Origin: a bacterium
GTDB taxonomy: Bacteria > Patescibacteriota > Saccharimonadia > Saccharimonadales > Saccharimonadaceae
NCBI GenBank assembly: GCA_030427525.1
Contig: JAUIBD010000001.1
Coordinates: 82,628-146,627, forward strand
Reading direction: 5' to 3'
Length of the DNA: 64,000 nt
Positions 16,404 to 26,025 of this stretch are shown here, in pieces; position 1 is the stretch's first letter, and each line of letters opens with the position of its first letter. The notes beneath the pieces are model-generated. The model saw nothing but the letters and a program-made list of their open reading frames with translations. It had not been told where the DNA came from and made no database searches. Position numbers and translations under genes: made by a program.

Positions 16404-18185
16404 ATGCGCATTTCCGATGTCACAGTAGAAAAGCTCTTAGAGCGGGGTGGGAAGGCATCACCCGAGCAGCTGGCCGAACTTAAAGAAGCAGCGGCTCGTT
16501 CAAGGCGACCCCTCCAGGAGATAGTGGTACAAAAAGAAGTTCTTGCTGAAAAAGAACTCGCGCAATTATTTTCTGACTATACTGGCATCCCCTTTATAGA
16601 ACTTGATCCCAAAGATATTCCGTCAGATGTACTTAATAAGATACCTGAGCGCACCGCGACTCAGTACCTCGCAATCTTGTTTAAGATCGATGAAGCAGGT
16701 GTCATGCATCTGGCCATGGATGACCCCGATGATATTCAGGCTGTTGACTTTATTGAAAAAGAGATTGGCGAGAATACAAAGCTCTACTTTGCCCTTCGCG
16801 ACAACATTCTATCGTGTCTTGGTAATTATCATGGTGATGTTGGCGAACAGCTGAATGAAGTGATTGATGTTCAGCGCGAAGACGACGGTAGCGAACAAGT
16901 CGTATCTGATGCTGACATTGCTGAAGATTCTCCGGTTGCCCAAACTGTTAATCTACTCCTTGAATACGCTATTCGTTCTGGCGCAAGCGATATTCACATT
17001 GAACCCCGCGAAGAATATGTACAAGTTCGCTACCGTGTAGACGGTGTGCTGAAGGAAGTAAACCGCCTTCCGCGCAATGTGCTTGGCGCATTAATTAGCC
17101 GAATTAAGATTCTTTCTAATCTCAAGATTGACGAACGACGAGTGCCCCAAGATGGACGATTTAAAATAAAGGTCTCTGGCCACCAATACGCACTGCGTGT
17201 TAGTACACTGCCAATCGCAGATGGGGAAAAGGTAGTTATGCGTATTCTTGACGAAAGTGATCAAGCTATCACTCTTGAGGAGCTCGGTTACTGGGGACAT
17301 GCCCTCGAAGTTGTGAACAATGCCATGACGGAGCCAAACGGTATCGTTCTTATTACCGGACCGACAGGAAGCGGAAAATCAACCAGTCTCTTCAGCGTGC
17401 TTACCCTCATAAATAAGCCTGATATCAACATCTCTACCGTAGAGGATCCAGTCGAGTATAAGATTCGCGGTGTTAACCAAACTCAGACAAACCCAAAGGC
17501 AGGCATGACCTTTGCAACTGGCCTTCGTGCACTGCTGCGTCAAGACCCCAACGTGATCATGGTAGGTGAGGTTCGTGACGCAGAGACAGCTGACTTGGCC
17601 GTACAGGCCGCGCTTACTGGACACCTCGTTTTCTCGACGCTTCACACCAACGATGCTGCTACTAGTCTGCCCCGCTTGCTTGACATGGGTATTGAGCCAT
17701 TTCTAATTGCCAGCACCATTCGCGCTGTTATAGGACAGCGTTTGGTACGTCGCTTGTGTTTAACATGCCGACAAAACTTTACGCCAAATGCGGAAGAACT
17801 CGCAGCCATGACAAAAGCGTTTTCTTTGACTTCACAATCTTTGGCAGCCATTTCAGGACTTGAGCAACAAGCAAAACAGCAGGGACTCGGTAGTGATGTT
17901 GACCTCAGCATTAGGAACGGTACCGTAGCAATCATGTGGCGAGCAGCCCCCGAAGGTTGTGATGAATGTAACCACACAGGCTACAAAGGTCGGGTTGGTA
18001 TTTATGAGGCACTGCGCAATTCATCAGATGTACAGAAGCTAATCATTTCACGAGGAACGAGCGAACAAATCGATGTACAAGCAGCACAGGAAGGTATGAT
18101 AAGTATGCATACTGATGGCTTCATAAAAGCACTGAGAGGTGTCACAAGTATTGAAGAAATTATTCGGGTAACAAAGGAATCATAA
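16404..18185 (+). CDS. pilB: type IV pilus assembly ATPase PilB
   Basis: This 593-residue GspE/PilB ATPase has an N-terminal MshEN-like domain (about residues 1-150), then the catalytic region with Walker A GPTGSGKSTS, Asp box ISTVEDPVEY, Walker B PNVIMVGEVRDAETAD and His box LVFSTLHTNDA. A four-cysteine zinc motif, RLCLTCRQNF with CDECNHTGYKGR, lies near the C terminus with an unusually long insert between the pairs. It powers pilin polymerisation at the inner membrane. TATACT at 16384-16389 is the likely promoter, with about 14 nt to the ATG. It begins the pilB-C-M-N-O operon. Confidence 0.96.
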   Translation: MRISDVTVEKLLERGGKASPEQLAELKEAAARSRRPLQEIVVQKEVLAEKELAQLFSDYTGIPFIELDPKDIPSDVLNKIPERTATQYLAILFKIDEAGVMHLAMDDPDDIQAVDFIEKEIGENTKLYFALRDNILSCLGNYHGDVGEQLNEVIDVQREDDGSEQVVSDADIAEDSPVAQTVNLLLEYAIRSGASDIHIEPREEYVQVRYRVDGVLKEVNRLPRNVLGALISRIKILSNLKIDERRVPQDGRFKIKVSGHQYALRVSTLPIADGEKVVMRILDESDQAITLEELGYWGHALEVVNNAMTEPNGIVLITGPTGSGKSTSLFSVLTLINKPDINISTVEDPVEYKIRGVNQTQTNPKAGMTFATGLRALLRQDPNVIMVGEVRDAETADLAVQAALTGHLVFSTLHTNDAATSLPRLLDMGIEPFLIASTIRAVIGQRLVRRLCLTCRQNFTPNAEELAAMTKAFSLTSQSLAAISGLEQQAKQQGLGSDVDLSIRNGTVAIMWRAAPEGCDECNHTGYKGRVGIYEALRNSSDVQKLIISRGTSEQIDVQAAQEGMISMHTDGFIKALRGVTSIEEIIRVTKES

Positions 18186-19408
18186 TGGCCAAGTTCAGCT
18201 ATACAGCCGTCGACTCATCAGGAAAGACCGTCCAAGGATCCATTGATGCGAATGAACGAGAGACTGTGCTAAAAGCTCTCGCAAAGCAAGGCTTAAAGCC
18301 AATATCTATAAAGTCTGGTAAGGAAGGGGCTTCAAGCAAAAAATCACTCTTTTCGAGTAATAAAGTTAGGGGTGATCATCTTGTTGTATTCACGCGTGAG
18401 CTGAGTGCGATGGTGAGCGCAGGTGTACCTCTGCTACGTGCGCTGACATCCTTGCAAGAACACAGTGAAAGCCCCGCACTAAAAAACGTGCTTACCGGTA
18501 TTATTAAAGATATTGAGGGCGGTTCAGCGCTTGCCGATAGTCTAGCTAAGTATCCTGAATCTTTTAGTGATGTTTATGTAAACATGGTGCGCGCTGGTGA
18601 AGCCGCGGGTATTTTGGATGAAATTCTGAAACGCGTGGCATTCCAGCAAGAGAAAAACGCGAGTATTCGAAAAAAAATTAAGAGCGCCATGACCTACCCG
18701 ACTGTGCTCATAGTCATTACCATCGTGGCATTCTTTGGCTTGATGTTATTTGTCATTCCTCAAATAGGCAATATTCTTACTGATCTTGGTGGGCCCGACG
18801 CAAAGCTACCAGTTCTTACACAAATAATGTTGAATCTCAGCCAGCTTATGACAAGTTACTGGTATCTATTCATAGCTGCACTTGGTGGTGGTATTTTTGG
18901 CATAACTCGCTACATCAGTACCCCTGGTGGTAAATACAAATTCCACGCCTTAATCTTAAAATTGCCCGCCATAAGAACAATTGTCATGAAAGTTGCGATC
19001 GCACGCTTTGCTCGAACTTTTTCTGCGCTGATTGGCGCTGGTGTTGCAGTGCTCGAAGCACTCGATGTCACCTCTCATGCAGTTGGCAATATGGTATACG
19101 AGCGCGATATCCAGGCAGCTGCCGAAGAGGTAAAGAACGGCGCTACACTCTCATCGGTTATACAGAAAAATCCGCTATTCCCTGCTATTGTTCCCCAGAT
19201 GCTTTCGGTTGGTGAGGAGACAGGGCAAACGGATACCGTTCTCGTAAAAGTCGCCGACTTTTACGAAGAAGAAGTTGACGCTGCAATTGATGGTATTAGC
19301 TCAATTATCGAACCGGTTATGATTGTATTTATGGGCGGCATGGTCGGCCTGATTGCCGCCAGTGTTATGATGCCAATTGCGAGCCTATCGCAGAACATCA
19401 AGAGTTAG
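18185..19408 (+). CDS. pilC: type IV pilus inner-membrane platform protein PilC
   Basis: This 407-residue protein has two GspF domains (about residues 70-190 and 270-395) and three membrane helices, typical of PilC. Recognisable parts are FTRELSAMVSAGVPLLRALTSL and FARTFSALIGAGVAVLEAL. It is the membrane platform that PilB turns or pushes to assemble the pilus. The ATG shares one base with the pilB stop (TAATG), and AAGGA lies upstream, so it is translated with pilB. Confidence 0.95.
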   Translation: MAKFSYTAVDSSGKTVQGSIDANERETVLKALAKQGLKPISIKSGKEGASSKKSLFSSNKVRGDHLVVFTRELSAMVSAGVPLLRALTSLQEHSESPALKNVLTGIIKDIEGGSALADSLAKYPESFSDVYVNMVRAGEAAGILDEILKRVAFQQEKNASIRKKIKSAMTYPTVLIVITIVAFFGLMLFVIPQIGNILTDLGGPDAKLPVLTQIMLNLSQLMTSYWYLFIAALGGGIFGITRYISTPGGKYKFHALILKLPAIRTIVMKVAIARFARTFSALIGAGVAVLEALDVTSHAVGNMVYERDIQAAAEEVKNGATLSSVIQKNPLFPAIVPQMLSVGEETGQTDTVLVKVADFYEEEVDAAIDGISSIIEPVMIVFMGGMVGLIAASVMMPIASLSQNIKS

Positions 19409-19468
19409 TAGTATTTCACTGTTTACTACTGTATACTAAGGGTAAGCAGAACGTGGGCAATATCAGAG

Positions 19469-20521
19469 GTGGCAAAACTATTTTATAAAGACAAACCCAT
19501 AATAGGACTTGATATCAGTCAAACTGGTATGAAGGTTATGTCTGTCGACCCAAAAAAATGGCTTGTTACAGGCTATGGTTCAATCGACCTGGATCCTGCA
19601 AAAGTGCAAAATGCGTTCGATACGAACGACGACTACCTGGGTACTAACCTCTCGACACTCATGCAAAAACATATTGTTGGTTCTATTCCTAGTAGGCATA
19701 CAGTGATCGGACTGCCCGCGTCAAAAACATTTACTCGTACATTTACATTGCCAGCAAAAGCAGAAAAGACTTTGCATGATGCTATTGAGTTAGAGGTGGA
19801 GCAATATGTGCCTGTGCCAATGAGTGCTCTATACGTTGACTACGAAATTATTGAACGATCAAAAGATAATCTGACAATTTTAATGAGTGCCGTTCCACGA
19901 GCCATAGTTGATACATGTATCACAGCCGCAGAAGCTGCTGGCCTAGAGGTGTGTATGGTTGAGCCAAGCATAAATTCTGTTGCTCGAGTACTTGAGGCAA
20001 CAGAAGATGGTCATTTGCCAACAGTTATCGTTGATATTGGTCCTGCGAGTACAGATATTGCCATCCTCGATAAATCTATACGTGTTGCTGGTGCACTGAG
20101 TATTGGTGGTAACACATTTACGCTCGATATTGCCAAAAAGCTACACATTCCTCTTGAAAATGCCCACCAATTGAAAGTTATCAACGGACTTAGTCCCGGC
20201 GCGCGGCAACATAAGATTACGACCGCTTTACAGCCAAGTCTCGAACGAATAGCATCAGAAACACGTAAGGTAATGCGTTACTATGATGAGCGAATTGAAG
20301 GACACAGAAAGCTAGAGCAGGTTTTGATTGTTGGAGGAGGAGCAAATGTGCCAGGTATTGGCGAGTACTTTACGAATGAACTTGTCATGCCATCTCGTGT
20401 TGCGATACCGTGGCAAAAATTAGACTTCGGTAAACTGAAAGAGCCAGTAAAACACTTTCGGCCTCGATACATTACGGTCGCAGGACTAGCAAGCGTTCCA
20501 TATGAGAGGATCTGGTTGTGA
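19469..20521 (+). CDS. pilM: type IV pilus assembly protein PilM
   Basis: This 350-residue actin-like protein opens with PIIGLDISQTGMKV and has EVEQYVPVPMSALYVDYEI, TVIVDIGPASTDIAI and LIVGGGANVPGIGEYF, matching PilM. It forms a cytoplasmic ring and binds the N terminus of PilN. The start is GTG at 19469. TATACT at 19432-19437 suggests a second promoter in the 60-nt gap after pilC. Confidence 0.93.
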   Translation: MAKLFYKDKPIIGLDISQTGMKVMSVDPKKWLVTGYGSIDLDPAKVQNAFDTNDDYLGTNLSTLMQKHIVGSIPSRHTVIGLPASKTFTRTFTLPAKAEKTLHDAIELEVEQYVPVPMSALYVDYEIIERSKDNLTILMSAVPRAIVDTCITAAEAAGLEVCMVEPSINSVARVLEATEDGHLPTVIVDIGPASTDIAILDKSIRVAGALSIGGNTFTLDIAKKLHIPLENAHQLKVINGLSPGARQHKITTALQPSLERIASETRKVMRYYDERIEGHRKLEQVLIVGGGANVPGIGEYFTNELVMPSRVAIPWQKLDFGKLKEPVKHFRPRYITVAGLASVPYERIWL

Positions 20522-21078
20522 TAAATTTGCTGCCCGCAGAATATAAATCCGAGATACGCGCAGCAAGAATTAATGTGCTTATCGTACGCTATATTAGCAT
20601 GATTATTAGCGGCATCCTTATTGTATCTGCACTTATCTTAGGCACCTATTTTACATTGTCGATTGCACAAGATGGAGCTAAGCAACGAGTTGACGAAAAC
20701 AAAAAACGTGAAGCACTGTTTGCCGACACTAAAAAAGAGGCCGACCAATTTCGCTCCGATCTTGCAATCGCAAAAGCGATTATAAACAATGAGGTTAAGT
20801 ACTCTTCCCTCATTTACAAAATTAGCGCTGCATTGCCGCCTGGTGTCATCTTGAGTAACTTAACGGTTGACTCACAAACTTTAGGAACGCAAGTTACCAT
20901 AAGTGCAAAAGCCAAGTCCACGAGAGACGCTATCGCACTGAAGACCGCGTTCGAAAACCAGACAGAGTTATTTTCAAATGTCCACTTTGAATCAATCACC
21001 TACCAGGAAGATGAGGACACAGGCTACCATTACCAAACAGAGCTGAGCGTTATTATTCAAAAAGGAGCTCTACAATGA
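20518..21078 (+). CDS. pilN: type IV pilus assembly protein PilN
   Basis: This 186-residue protein starts with INLLPAEYKSEI, the conserved PilN tail that binds PilM, then a membrane helix (about residues 28-50), a short coiled coil and a ferredoxin-like periplasmic-type domain ending in beta strands. The GTG start overlaps the pilM stop by 4 nt. Confidence 0.9.
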   Translation: MINLLPAEYKSEIRAARINVLIVRYISMIISGILIVSALILGTYFTLSIAQDGAKQRVDENKKREALFADTKKEADQFRSDLAIAKAIINNEVKYSSLIYKISAALPPGVILSNLTVDSQTLGTQVTISAKAKSTRDAIALKTAFENQTELFSNVHFESITYQEDEDTGYHYQTELSVIIQKGALQ

Positions 21079-21704
21079 AAAAATTGGCTTCTTTGAAACT
21101 GAATGCTAAATTACTGCGCATACTTCTTATTGTATTAATGTTCGTGGTGCTCATTGCAGGTATTACCGGGTTTATCTTTGCTCTGGATTGGCTCCGTGCG
21201 TACGCAGTGAAAACAAGTGAATTGGACGCTCAGGCAAATGCAGGCAGTAAAAATCTGCAAATCTTGCTATCGCAGAAAACTACTCTGGCAGAATTAGAAC
21301 CTATTGTACAAAAAGCACACAAAATCGTTGCGGAAAGTCAGAGCTACTCGTATCAAAATGAGATTATTTCTGATCTAAATCAATACGCAAAAGATTCTGG
21401 TGTGTTCATTACTGGTTACTCCTTTGACACGATTCCTGATACAACCGTAGCTACTCCTGGTTCTGCAGGCGACCTTCAAACGACGGTTTCTGGTTTGCCA
21501 GCGGGTATTAAGGCAACGACTGTTAACGTATCGTTAGCAAGCCCAACACGGTATAGCAGTGCAATGAAATTCATACAGCAAATCGAACAAAATGTGACAA
21601 AAATGCAAATTGGCAATATTTCTATGACTCGGGCGAATGATGAAAATGCGCCCGCAGATGGTGTTGACTTACCAAACTTGCGCATACAGGTATATATCCG
21701 ATGA
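21075..21704 (+). CDS. pilO: type IV pilus assembly protein PilO-like
   Basis: This 209-residue protein has one membrane helix (about residues 14-38), a coiled coil, and a domain with ISDLNQYAKDSGVFITGYSF and PTRYSSAMKFIQQIEQN, which resembles PilO. PilO pairs with PilN to align the assembly machine. The ATG overlaps the pilN stop (ATGA). Assignment rests on architecture and position as well as sequence. Confidence 0.85.
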   Translation: MKKLASLKLNAKLLRILLIVLMFVVLIAGITGFIFALDWLRAYAVKTSELDAQANAGSKNLQILLSQKTTLAELEPIVQKAHKIVAESQSYSYQNEIISDLNQYAKDSGVFITGYSFDTIPDTTVATPGSAGDLQTTVSGLPAGIKATTVNVSLASPTRYSSAMKFIQQIEQNVTKMQIGNISMTRANDENAPADGVDLPNLRIQVYIR

Positions 21705-21970
21705 ACGTAAACTTAGATATCCCAACAATTATTCGATCGCTTCAGCAGTTTATAAAGCGCTTCCACAGTATTATATTCTTTACGATATTAGGTGGACTCC
21801 TTATTACTGGTTCGATTTTTGTACTATTTGTCATTAATAATGGTCCCCTACCGGAAGTCCCGCCTGAGTTTAGTGACTCATTTGATCAAGAAACTATCGA
21901 CAAAGTTGAACAGCTTGACCCTAGCGAATTATACAAACCAACTGGTCGTTCAAACCCGTTCATTGAATAG
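21701..21970 (+). CDS. small single-pass protein at the end of the pil operon
   Basis: I do not recognise this 89-residue protein. It has one membrane helix (about residues 23-46) and an acidic, proline-rich tail ending in TGRSNPFIE. Its ATG overlaps the pilO stop by 4 nt. Position after pilO suggests a PilP-like linker, and the RSNPF end resembles the RDPF-type segment of PilP, but it is much shorter. Confidence 0.65.
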   Translation: MNVNLDIPTIIRSLQQFIKRFHSIIFFTILGGLLITGSIFVLFVINNGPLPEVPPEFSDSFDQETIDKVEQLDPSELYKPTGRSNPFIE

Positions 21971-21998
21971 TTGACAGGTAGAGGTCTATACTAATAGT

Positions 21999-22583
21999 AT
22001 GCTAATCCCCCACGAGAATCTGCTTCACAAGCCAGTCATGAGCCTGCAAACAGGTGTTGAATTAGCACGGACCAAAGATATTTTGATTGATCCTCGAACA
22101 CTCACAGTCGTTGCCTACGAGCTAGAGGGGCGAATGCTTGACGCACATCCTTCGTTTCTACGAATTGAAGAAATTCGCGAATACGGCGCGCTGGGTTTTA
22201 TTGTTGATAGTAGCGATGAGTTTGTAGGGCTTGATGATGTGTTGAAGCTTAAGGAAATCTACGAGTTTAATTTCTCCCTCATTGGCTTAGATGTCGCAGA
22301 GCAAAAAGGTAGCAAGCTTGGAAAAGTCCATGCATACGCAGTTGATGGAAGTGCGTATGCTGTGCAGCAACTTATGGTAAAACGTCCTTTGTTAAAAAGT
22401 TTTACCGAAACCGAGCTCATTGTACATCGCTCTCAAGTCATCGAAGTCAATAACTCACGTGTGCTCGTTCGCTCTACTGCTCATAAGCAAGAAACTGTTT
22501 TACAAAATAACGTAAAGAGTTATGCGAACCCATTTCGTCAATCACAGCCTGCAGGCCCCGATTCAATCGATACAAATCACTAA
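21999..22583 (+). CDS. PRC-barrel domain protein
   Basis: This 194-residue protein appears to have two PRC-barrel-like halves: LARTKDILIDPRTLTVVAYEL in the first and LIGLDVAEQKGSKLGKVHAYAVD in the second. PRC barrels occur in RimM and in proteins that bind RNA or photosynthetic complexes; the role here is unknown. The tail is polar. TATACT at 21987-21992 lies 6 nt before the ATG and TTGAAT lies 18 nt further upstream, so it has its own leaderless promoter although it follows the pil operon. Its stop codon overlaps that of convergent recX. Confidence 0.75.
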   Translation: MLIPHENLLHKPVMSLQTGVELARTKDILIDPRTLTVVAYELEGRMLDAHPSFLRIEEIREYGALGFIVDSSDEFVGLDDVLKLKEIYEFNFSLIGLDVAEQKGSKLGKVHAYAVDGSAYAVQQLMVKRPLLKSFTETELIVHRSQVIEVNNSRVLVRSTAHKQETVLQNNVKSYANPFRQSQPAGPDSIDTNH

Positions 22584-23233
22584 TTTTCTTGTGCTGCTTC
22601 TTCGATTGCACGCTTGATATCATCATAGCGAAAGCCCTGTCTGGCAAGATACTGAATTAGCTTATTATCGTCGTATTTTGTTCGTTTTTTTTGTAGTATT
22701 TTTTTTAACTCTTCAGTATCTGATCGTTCAGAATTTTCCAATACCGACTCTACGATGCTCGACTCGACACCTTTGGCACTCAACTCTGCTCGTAACTTTC
22801 GTATACTCGTGCCCTTGCGTTGGTTTCGATTTTCTACCCAAAACCTAGCAAATTTTTCGTCGTCAATATAGCCTTTTTCTGAGAGTCGACCAAATACTCG
22901 CTCACTGATTTCTTTGGACACACCCTCTTTAGCCTTTACTTCGCCTGATTTGCTTTTATACTTTTTAGAAAGCGTTTTTTTCCATAAATAGTCATGTACT
23001 TCACGCGCACTATGTGGTCTGAGCATTATAAACTCTAGCGTACGAGCATACAGTTTTCCAAACTGACTCTCAGACTCTAATTCCGCAAGTTCATCTTCAT
23101 TATATTCCTTACCGACTCTTATGCCTAAGTTGCTGATCTGAAAAACATCTAAGCTAAGTTTGTATTTTCCGTCTACAAAAACGTTAACCCTGTTGCTGTT
23201 TTTTGCTTGAATCGATATGTCTGTTATTTTCAT
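22580..23233 (-). CDS. recX: RecX regulatory protein
   Basis: This 217-residue protein has RecX features: SAREVHDYLWKK, RLSEKGYIDDEKFARFWVENR with RKGTSIRKLRAELSAKGV, and a C-terminal LIQYLARQGFRYDDIKRAI. RecX binds RecA filaments and blocks or remodels them. It lies in an operon with the HIT gene and recA; its ATG overlaps the HIT stop by 4 nt. The stop shares bases with the convergent PRC-barrel gene (CTAA serves both strands). Confidence 0.92.
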   Translation of the reverse strand: MKITDISIQAKNSNRVNVFVDGKYKLSLDVFQISNLGIRVGKEYNEDELAELESESQFGKLYARTLEFIMLRPHSAREVHDYLWKKTLSKKYKSKSGEVKAKEGVSKEISERVFGRLSEKGYIDDEKFARFWVENRNQRKGTSIRKLRAELSAKGVESSIVESVLENSERSDTEELKKILQKKRTKYDDNKLIQYLARQGFRYDDIKRAIEEAAQEN

Positions 23234-23688
23234 GACCTATTATTTAGCTTGACGTGTCGTCTAATCATATCGGCAGTCCTCGATAGTTCACTTTCTGTGC
23301 TCAGCTGCCTATCGCCTGGTCGATAAAAAACTTTACGCGGGTCAAAATTATCTACCCCGCCGTCACCTTTTTTGCGTGGGACTATATGTACGTGGAAGTG
23401 AGGCACAGACTGGCCAAATTCATCACCTTGGTTCCATGCATAGTTAAAGCCTTCAGCACCAAAGATTTCCGCAAGCACCAACTCCATGTCCTCAACAAGC
23501 TCAAGAACCGCGAGCTTTTCTGCGTCGTTCATCTGTTTTAGTGTCTTAACAACACGCTTTGGTGCAACAAGCGTATGTCCTTCTGTTATGGGAATATTTG
23601 TAATGAAGGCGAAAGCAAGATCATTTTCTGCAACAATTCGGCCTTCGTCAGCCACCACAGTCGTGAATACTGACTGTAGTAAAGTCAT
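23230..23688 (-). CDS. HIT-family nucleotide hydrolase or transferase
   Basis: This 152-residue protein has the histidine-triad motif PHFHVHIVPR near residue 98 and earlier parts NDLAFAFITNIPITEGHTLVAPKR. HIT proteins hydrolyse or transfer nucleotides from substrates such as AMP-lysine or Ap4A. It is placed between recA and recX, overlapping recX by 4 nt and abutting recA. Confidence 0.92.
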   Translation of the reverse strand: MTLLQSVFTTVVADEGRIVAENDLAFAFITNIPITEGHTLVAPKRVVKTLKQMNDAEKLAVLELVEDMELVLAEIFGAEGFNYAWNQGDEFGQSVPHFHVHIVPRKKGDGGVDNFDPRKVFYRPGDRQLSTESELSRTADMIRRHVKLNNRS

Positions 23689-24726
23689 TTAGCCCTCAGC
23701 TTCGGAAACTTTCTTGCGGACTTCTTTTTCGATTTCGCCAAGGACTTTTGGATTTTCCTTTAGGAAAACCTTGACTGCTTCGCGGCCTTGGCCTATTTTT
23801 TCTTCCTTATAGTCATACCATGCACCGCTTTTACCGACAACACCGTGCAAGGCTGCTAGGTCAAGTACGTCACCGGTTCTTGAAATACCTTCATTGTACA
23901 TAATGTCAAATTCTGCAGTCCTAAATGGCGGTGCAATCTTATTCTTCACTATTTTAACTTTGGTCCTATTTCCAATGATATCTTCGCCGACTTTTAACTG
24001 GCCAATACGACGAATATCTAGACGAACTGAAGCATAGAATTTGAGGGCATTACCACCTGTGGTTGTCTCCGGATTGCCAAACATCACACCAATCTTCATA
24101 CGAATCTGGTTAATGAAAATAACCGTTGCTTTGCTTTTGTTAATGATACCTGTAAGTTTACGAAGTGCCTGGCTCATCAAACGTGCCTGAAGACCCATGT
24201 GGCTATCGCCCATGTCTCCATCTATTTCTGCTTGTGGAACAAGTGCGGCAACAGAGTCAACGACAATAAGATCTACCGCATTTGAGCGAACAAGTGTTTC
24301 AGCAATTTCAAGCGCCTGCTCGCCATTGTCAGGTTGTGAAACGAGTAGGTTATCGGTATCAACCCCAAGTTTTTTTGCGTATGCAGGATCGAGTGCGTGT
24401 TCTGCATCGATAAACGCTGCTGTACCACCTTGTTTTTGAATCTCGGCGATTGCGTGCAAGGTAAGCGTTGTCTTACCAGAACTTTCTGGACCATAAATTT
24501 CGATAATTCGCCCCTTAGGGTAACCGCCGCCTAGTGCAATATCAAGCGAAAGTGCCCCTGAAGGTAGTAGCTCTACATCAACCTTCTTAGCTTCTCCAAG
24601 TTTCATAATCGAACCATCACCAAATTGTTTGGTGATCTGATCCATCGCAAGACCAAGCGCCTTCACTTTTCCGTCATTGTCTGGTTTTTCTGTCACAATT
24701 GGATCTTTCGCAGCCTTTTTCGCCAT
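23689..24726 (-). CDS. recA: RecA recombinase
   Basis: This 345-residue protein is a standard RecA: Walker [21 protein letters not shown], Walker [13 protein letters not shown], loop L1/L2 region with [22 protein letters not shown], and a charged tail. It forms filaments on single-stranded DNA for repair and natural transformation. I chose ATG 24726 with GAGGGAG upstream; the frame opens further to 24756 but that includes the -10. The -10 TATAAT lies on the minus strand at 24755-24760. I see no LexA-type palindrome at the promoter. Confidence 0.97.
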   Translation of the reverse strand: MAKKAAKDPIVTEKPDNDGKVKALGLAMDQITKQFGDGSIMKLGEAKKVDVELLPSGALSLDIALGGGYPKGRIIEIYGPESSGKTTLTLHAIAEIQKQGGTAAFIDAEHALDPAYAKKLGVDTDNLLVSQPDNGEQALEIAETLVRSNAVDLIVVDSVAALVPQAEIDGDMGDSHMGLQARLMSQALRKLTGIINKSKATVIFINQIRMKIGVMFGNPETTTGGNALKFYASVRLDIRRIGQLKVGEDIIGNRTKVKIVKNKIAPPFRTAEFDIMYNEGISRTGDVLDLAALHGVVGKSGAWYDYKEEKIGQGREAVKVFLKENPKVLGEIEKEVRKKVSEAEG

Positions 24727-24794
24727 AGTTATACTCCCTCTTCTTAGTACTACCATTATACGTATTATCGCTAGAATTTGCTATAATTAGTCTA
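24727..24794. promoter_or_regulatory. divergent promoters of recA and the pilin gene
   Basis: The minus-strand TATAAT at 24755-24760 serves recA with a leader of about 25 nt and a Shine-Dalgarno. The plus-strand TATAAT at 24782-24787 lies 7 nt before the pilin ATG with no Shine-Dalgarno. Both modes of translation start thus occur side by side. Confidence 0.7.
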
Positions 24795-25181
24795 ATGAAG
24801 CAACGTGGTTTTACAGTAATCGAGCTGATGTCCGTATTAGTTTTGCTGCTGGCAATTGGCACTGTGTTTCTTGTGCAAAATAAAAATCTGCAAGTAGCAG
24901 CTCGTGATAGCGAACGTAAAACAGCAATCAATAGCATCTACTACACACTAGAGAAAGTTTACTATCCTACTAAGAAATCCTACCCGAAGTCGATTACTGA
25001 GACAATCCTACCATCCGTTGAACCAAAACTACTAAAAGATCCAAATGGCGAACTGATAGGTGCTGCGTCTTCAGACTATCGCTACGAGCCGACTGGTTGC
25101 AAGGGTGATCTTTGTACAGGTTACATACTGCGTGCACAGCTCGAAAATGAAGCTGATTACGTTAAGAAAAGTGCAAACTAG
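24795..25181 (+). CDS. type IV pilin or pseudopilin
   Basis: This 128-residue protein has a classic prepilin leader: MKQRG cleaved before FTVIELMSVLVLLLAIGTVFLV, with Glu at mature position 5. The globular part has a GspG-like pattern (RDSERKTAINSIYYTLEKVYY) and two cysteines (CKGDLC) near the C terminus. It should be processed by a PilD-type peptidase, not in this window, and assembled by the PilBCMNO machine encoded 3 kb upstream. Confidence 0.9.
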   Translation: MKQRGFTVIELMSVLVLLLAIGTVFLVQNKNLQVAARDSERKTAINSIYYTLEKVYYPTKKSYPKSITETILPSVEPKLLKDPNGELIGAASSDYRYEPTGCKGDLCTGYILRAQLENEADYVKKSAN

Positions 25182-25191
25182 TATTTAAATT

Positions 25192-26004
25192 TCACGTTTC
25201 ATATGGGTCAACAGGTCGACCATTTTTAAACGATTCAATTGCATTATTTAGTATGGCAATTTGCTTTCGTGGGTCAGCAACAAAGGCAAATCGATATGTT
25301 GTTTCTTCACCCTCAGTACTGAGTCGTATAGTACCGTAGTTGAACATGGTTTGAAAAATTCCCACCTGTCGAAAGCTTGCATCTTCAATACTTCCCAGGC
25401 TTACTGTTTGTTCATGCCGCGAAAAGAGTCCATGCTGTATTTCTTGCACCACGCTTTCGTTGGTTAGAAAGAATTGATTTTGTAAATACACCCATACCGC
25501 AATGAGTCCTCCGACGCCGAGGAGAATCATGAAGAGTAGAGCCGGCAGTAGTACTTGGTTAAAGCTTGGTAAGCCCGATCCGTCTGTGATATCACTGCCT
25601 GGATATAGGATTAGCGCTGCAGCCGAGGCAAGCAAAGCCGCACCTGTAGCGACAACTGGCAGAAATAAACCGATTGGATGTCGTTTGATATCAAGAATCA
25701 CAAACTCACCATCACTTAAGTTCAAAGCAGGGTATTGTTTGCGTGATTCTTCACATAATTTTTGAATCTCATCACTCATATGAATAGGCCTGACTGCACC
25801 AACCCTATGCGGTTCGTTCGCCTCGGCATTTTGCACCCTTAGCTTTGGGTCATAGTCATGGCCGTTTGTGTCAATGCCATGTGCCTTGCTAACGTAAGAG
25901 TCACTTTGGCCCTTTGCAAAGCTTTCGTGAGTTTGAGGCGCCGCATACAGTGGTCGTCCTTCGGAGTCATACGCGACCGGCTTATTTAAATCTTCTTGCT
26001 TCAT
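25192..26004 (-). CDS. bacterial PH-domain membrane protein
   Basis: This 270-residue protein has a polar N-terminal third, two membrane helices (about residues 112-135 and 150-175), then a bPH2-type domain: QNQFFLTNESVVQEIQHGLFSRHEQTVSLGSIEDASFRQVG followed by GTIRLSTEGEETTYRFAFVADP. Such YdbS/YdbT-like domains are usually membrane-associated and of unknown role. TATAAT overlaps the ruvB end and lies 9 nt before the ATG. Confidence 0.8.
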   Translation of the reverse strand: MKQEDLNKPVAYDSEGRPLYAAPQTHESFAKGQSDSYVSKAHGIDTNGHDYDPKLRVQNAEANEPHRVGAVRPIHMSDEIQKLCEESRKQYPALNLSDGEFVILDIKRHPIGLFLPVVATGAALLASAAALILYPGSDITDGSGLPSFNQVLLPALLFMILLGVGGLIAVWVYLQNQFFLTNESVVQEIQHGLFSRHEQTVSLGSIEDASFRQVGIFQTMFNYGTIRLSTEGEETTYRFAFVADPRKQIAILNNAIESFKNGRPVDPYET

Positions 26005-26025
26005 GTTAGTTGTATTATAGCAAAA

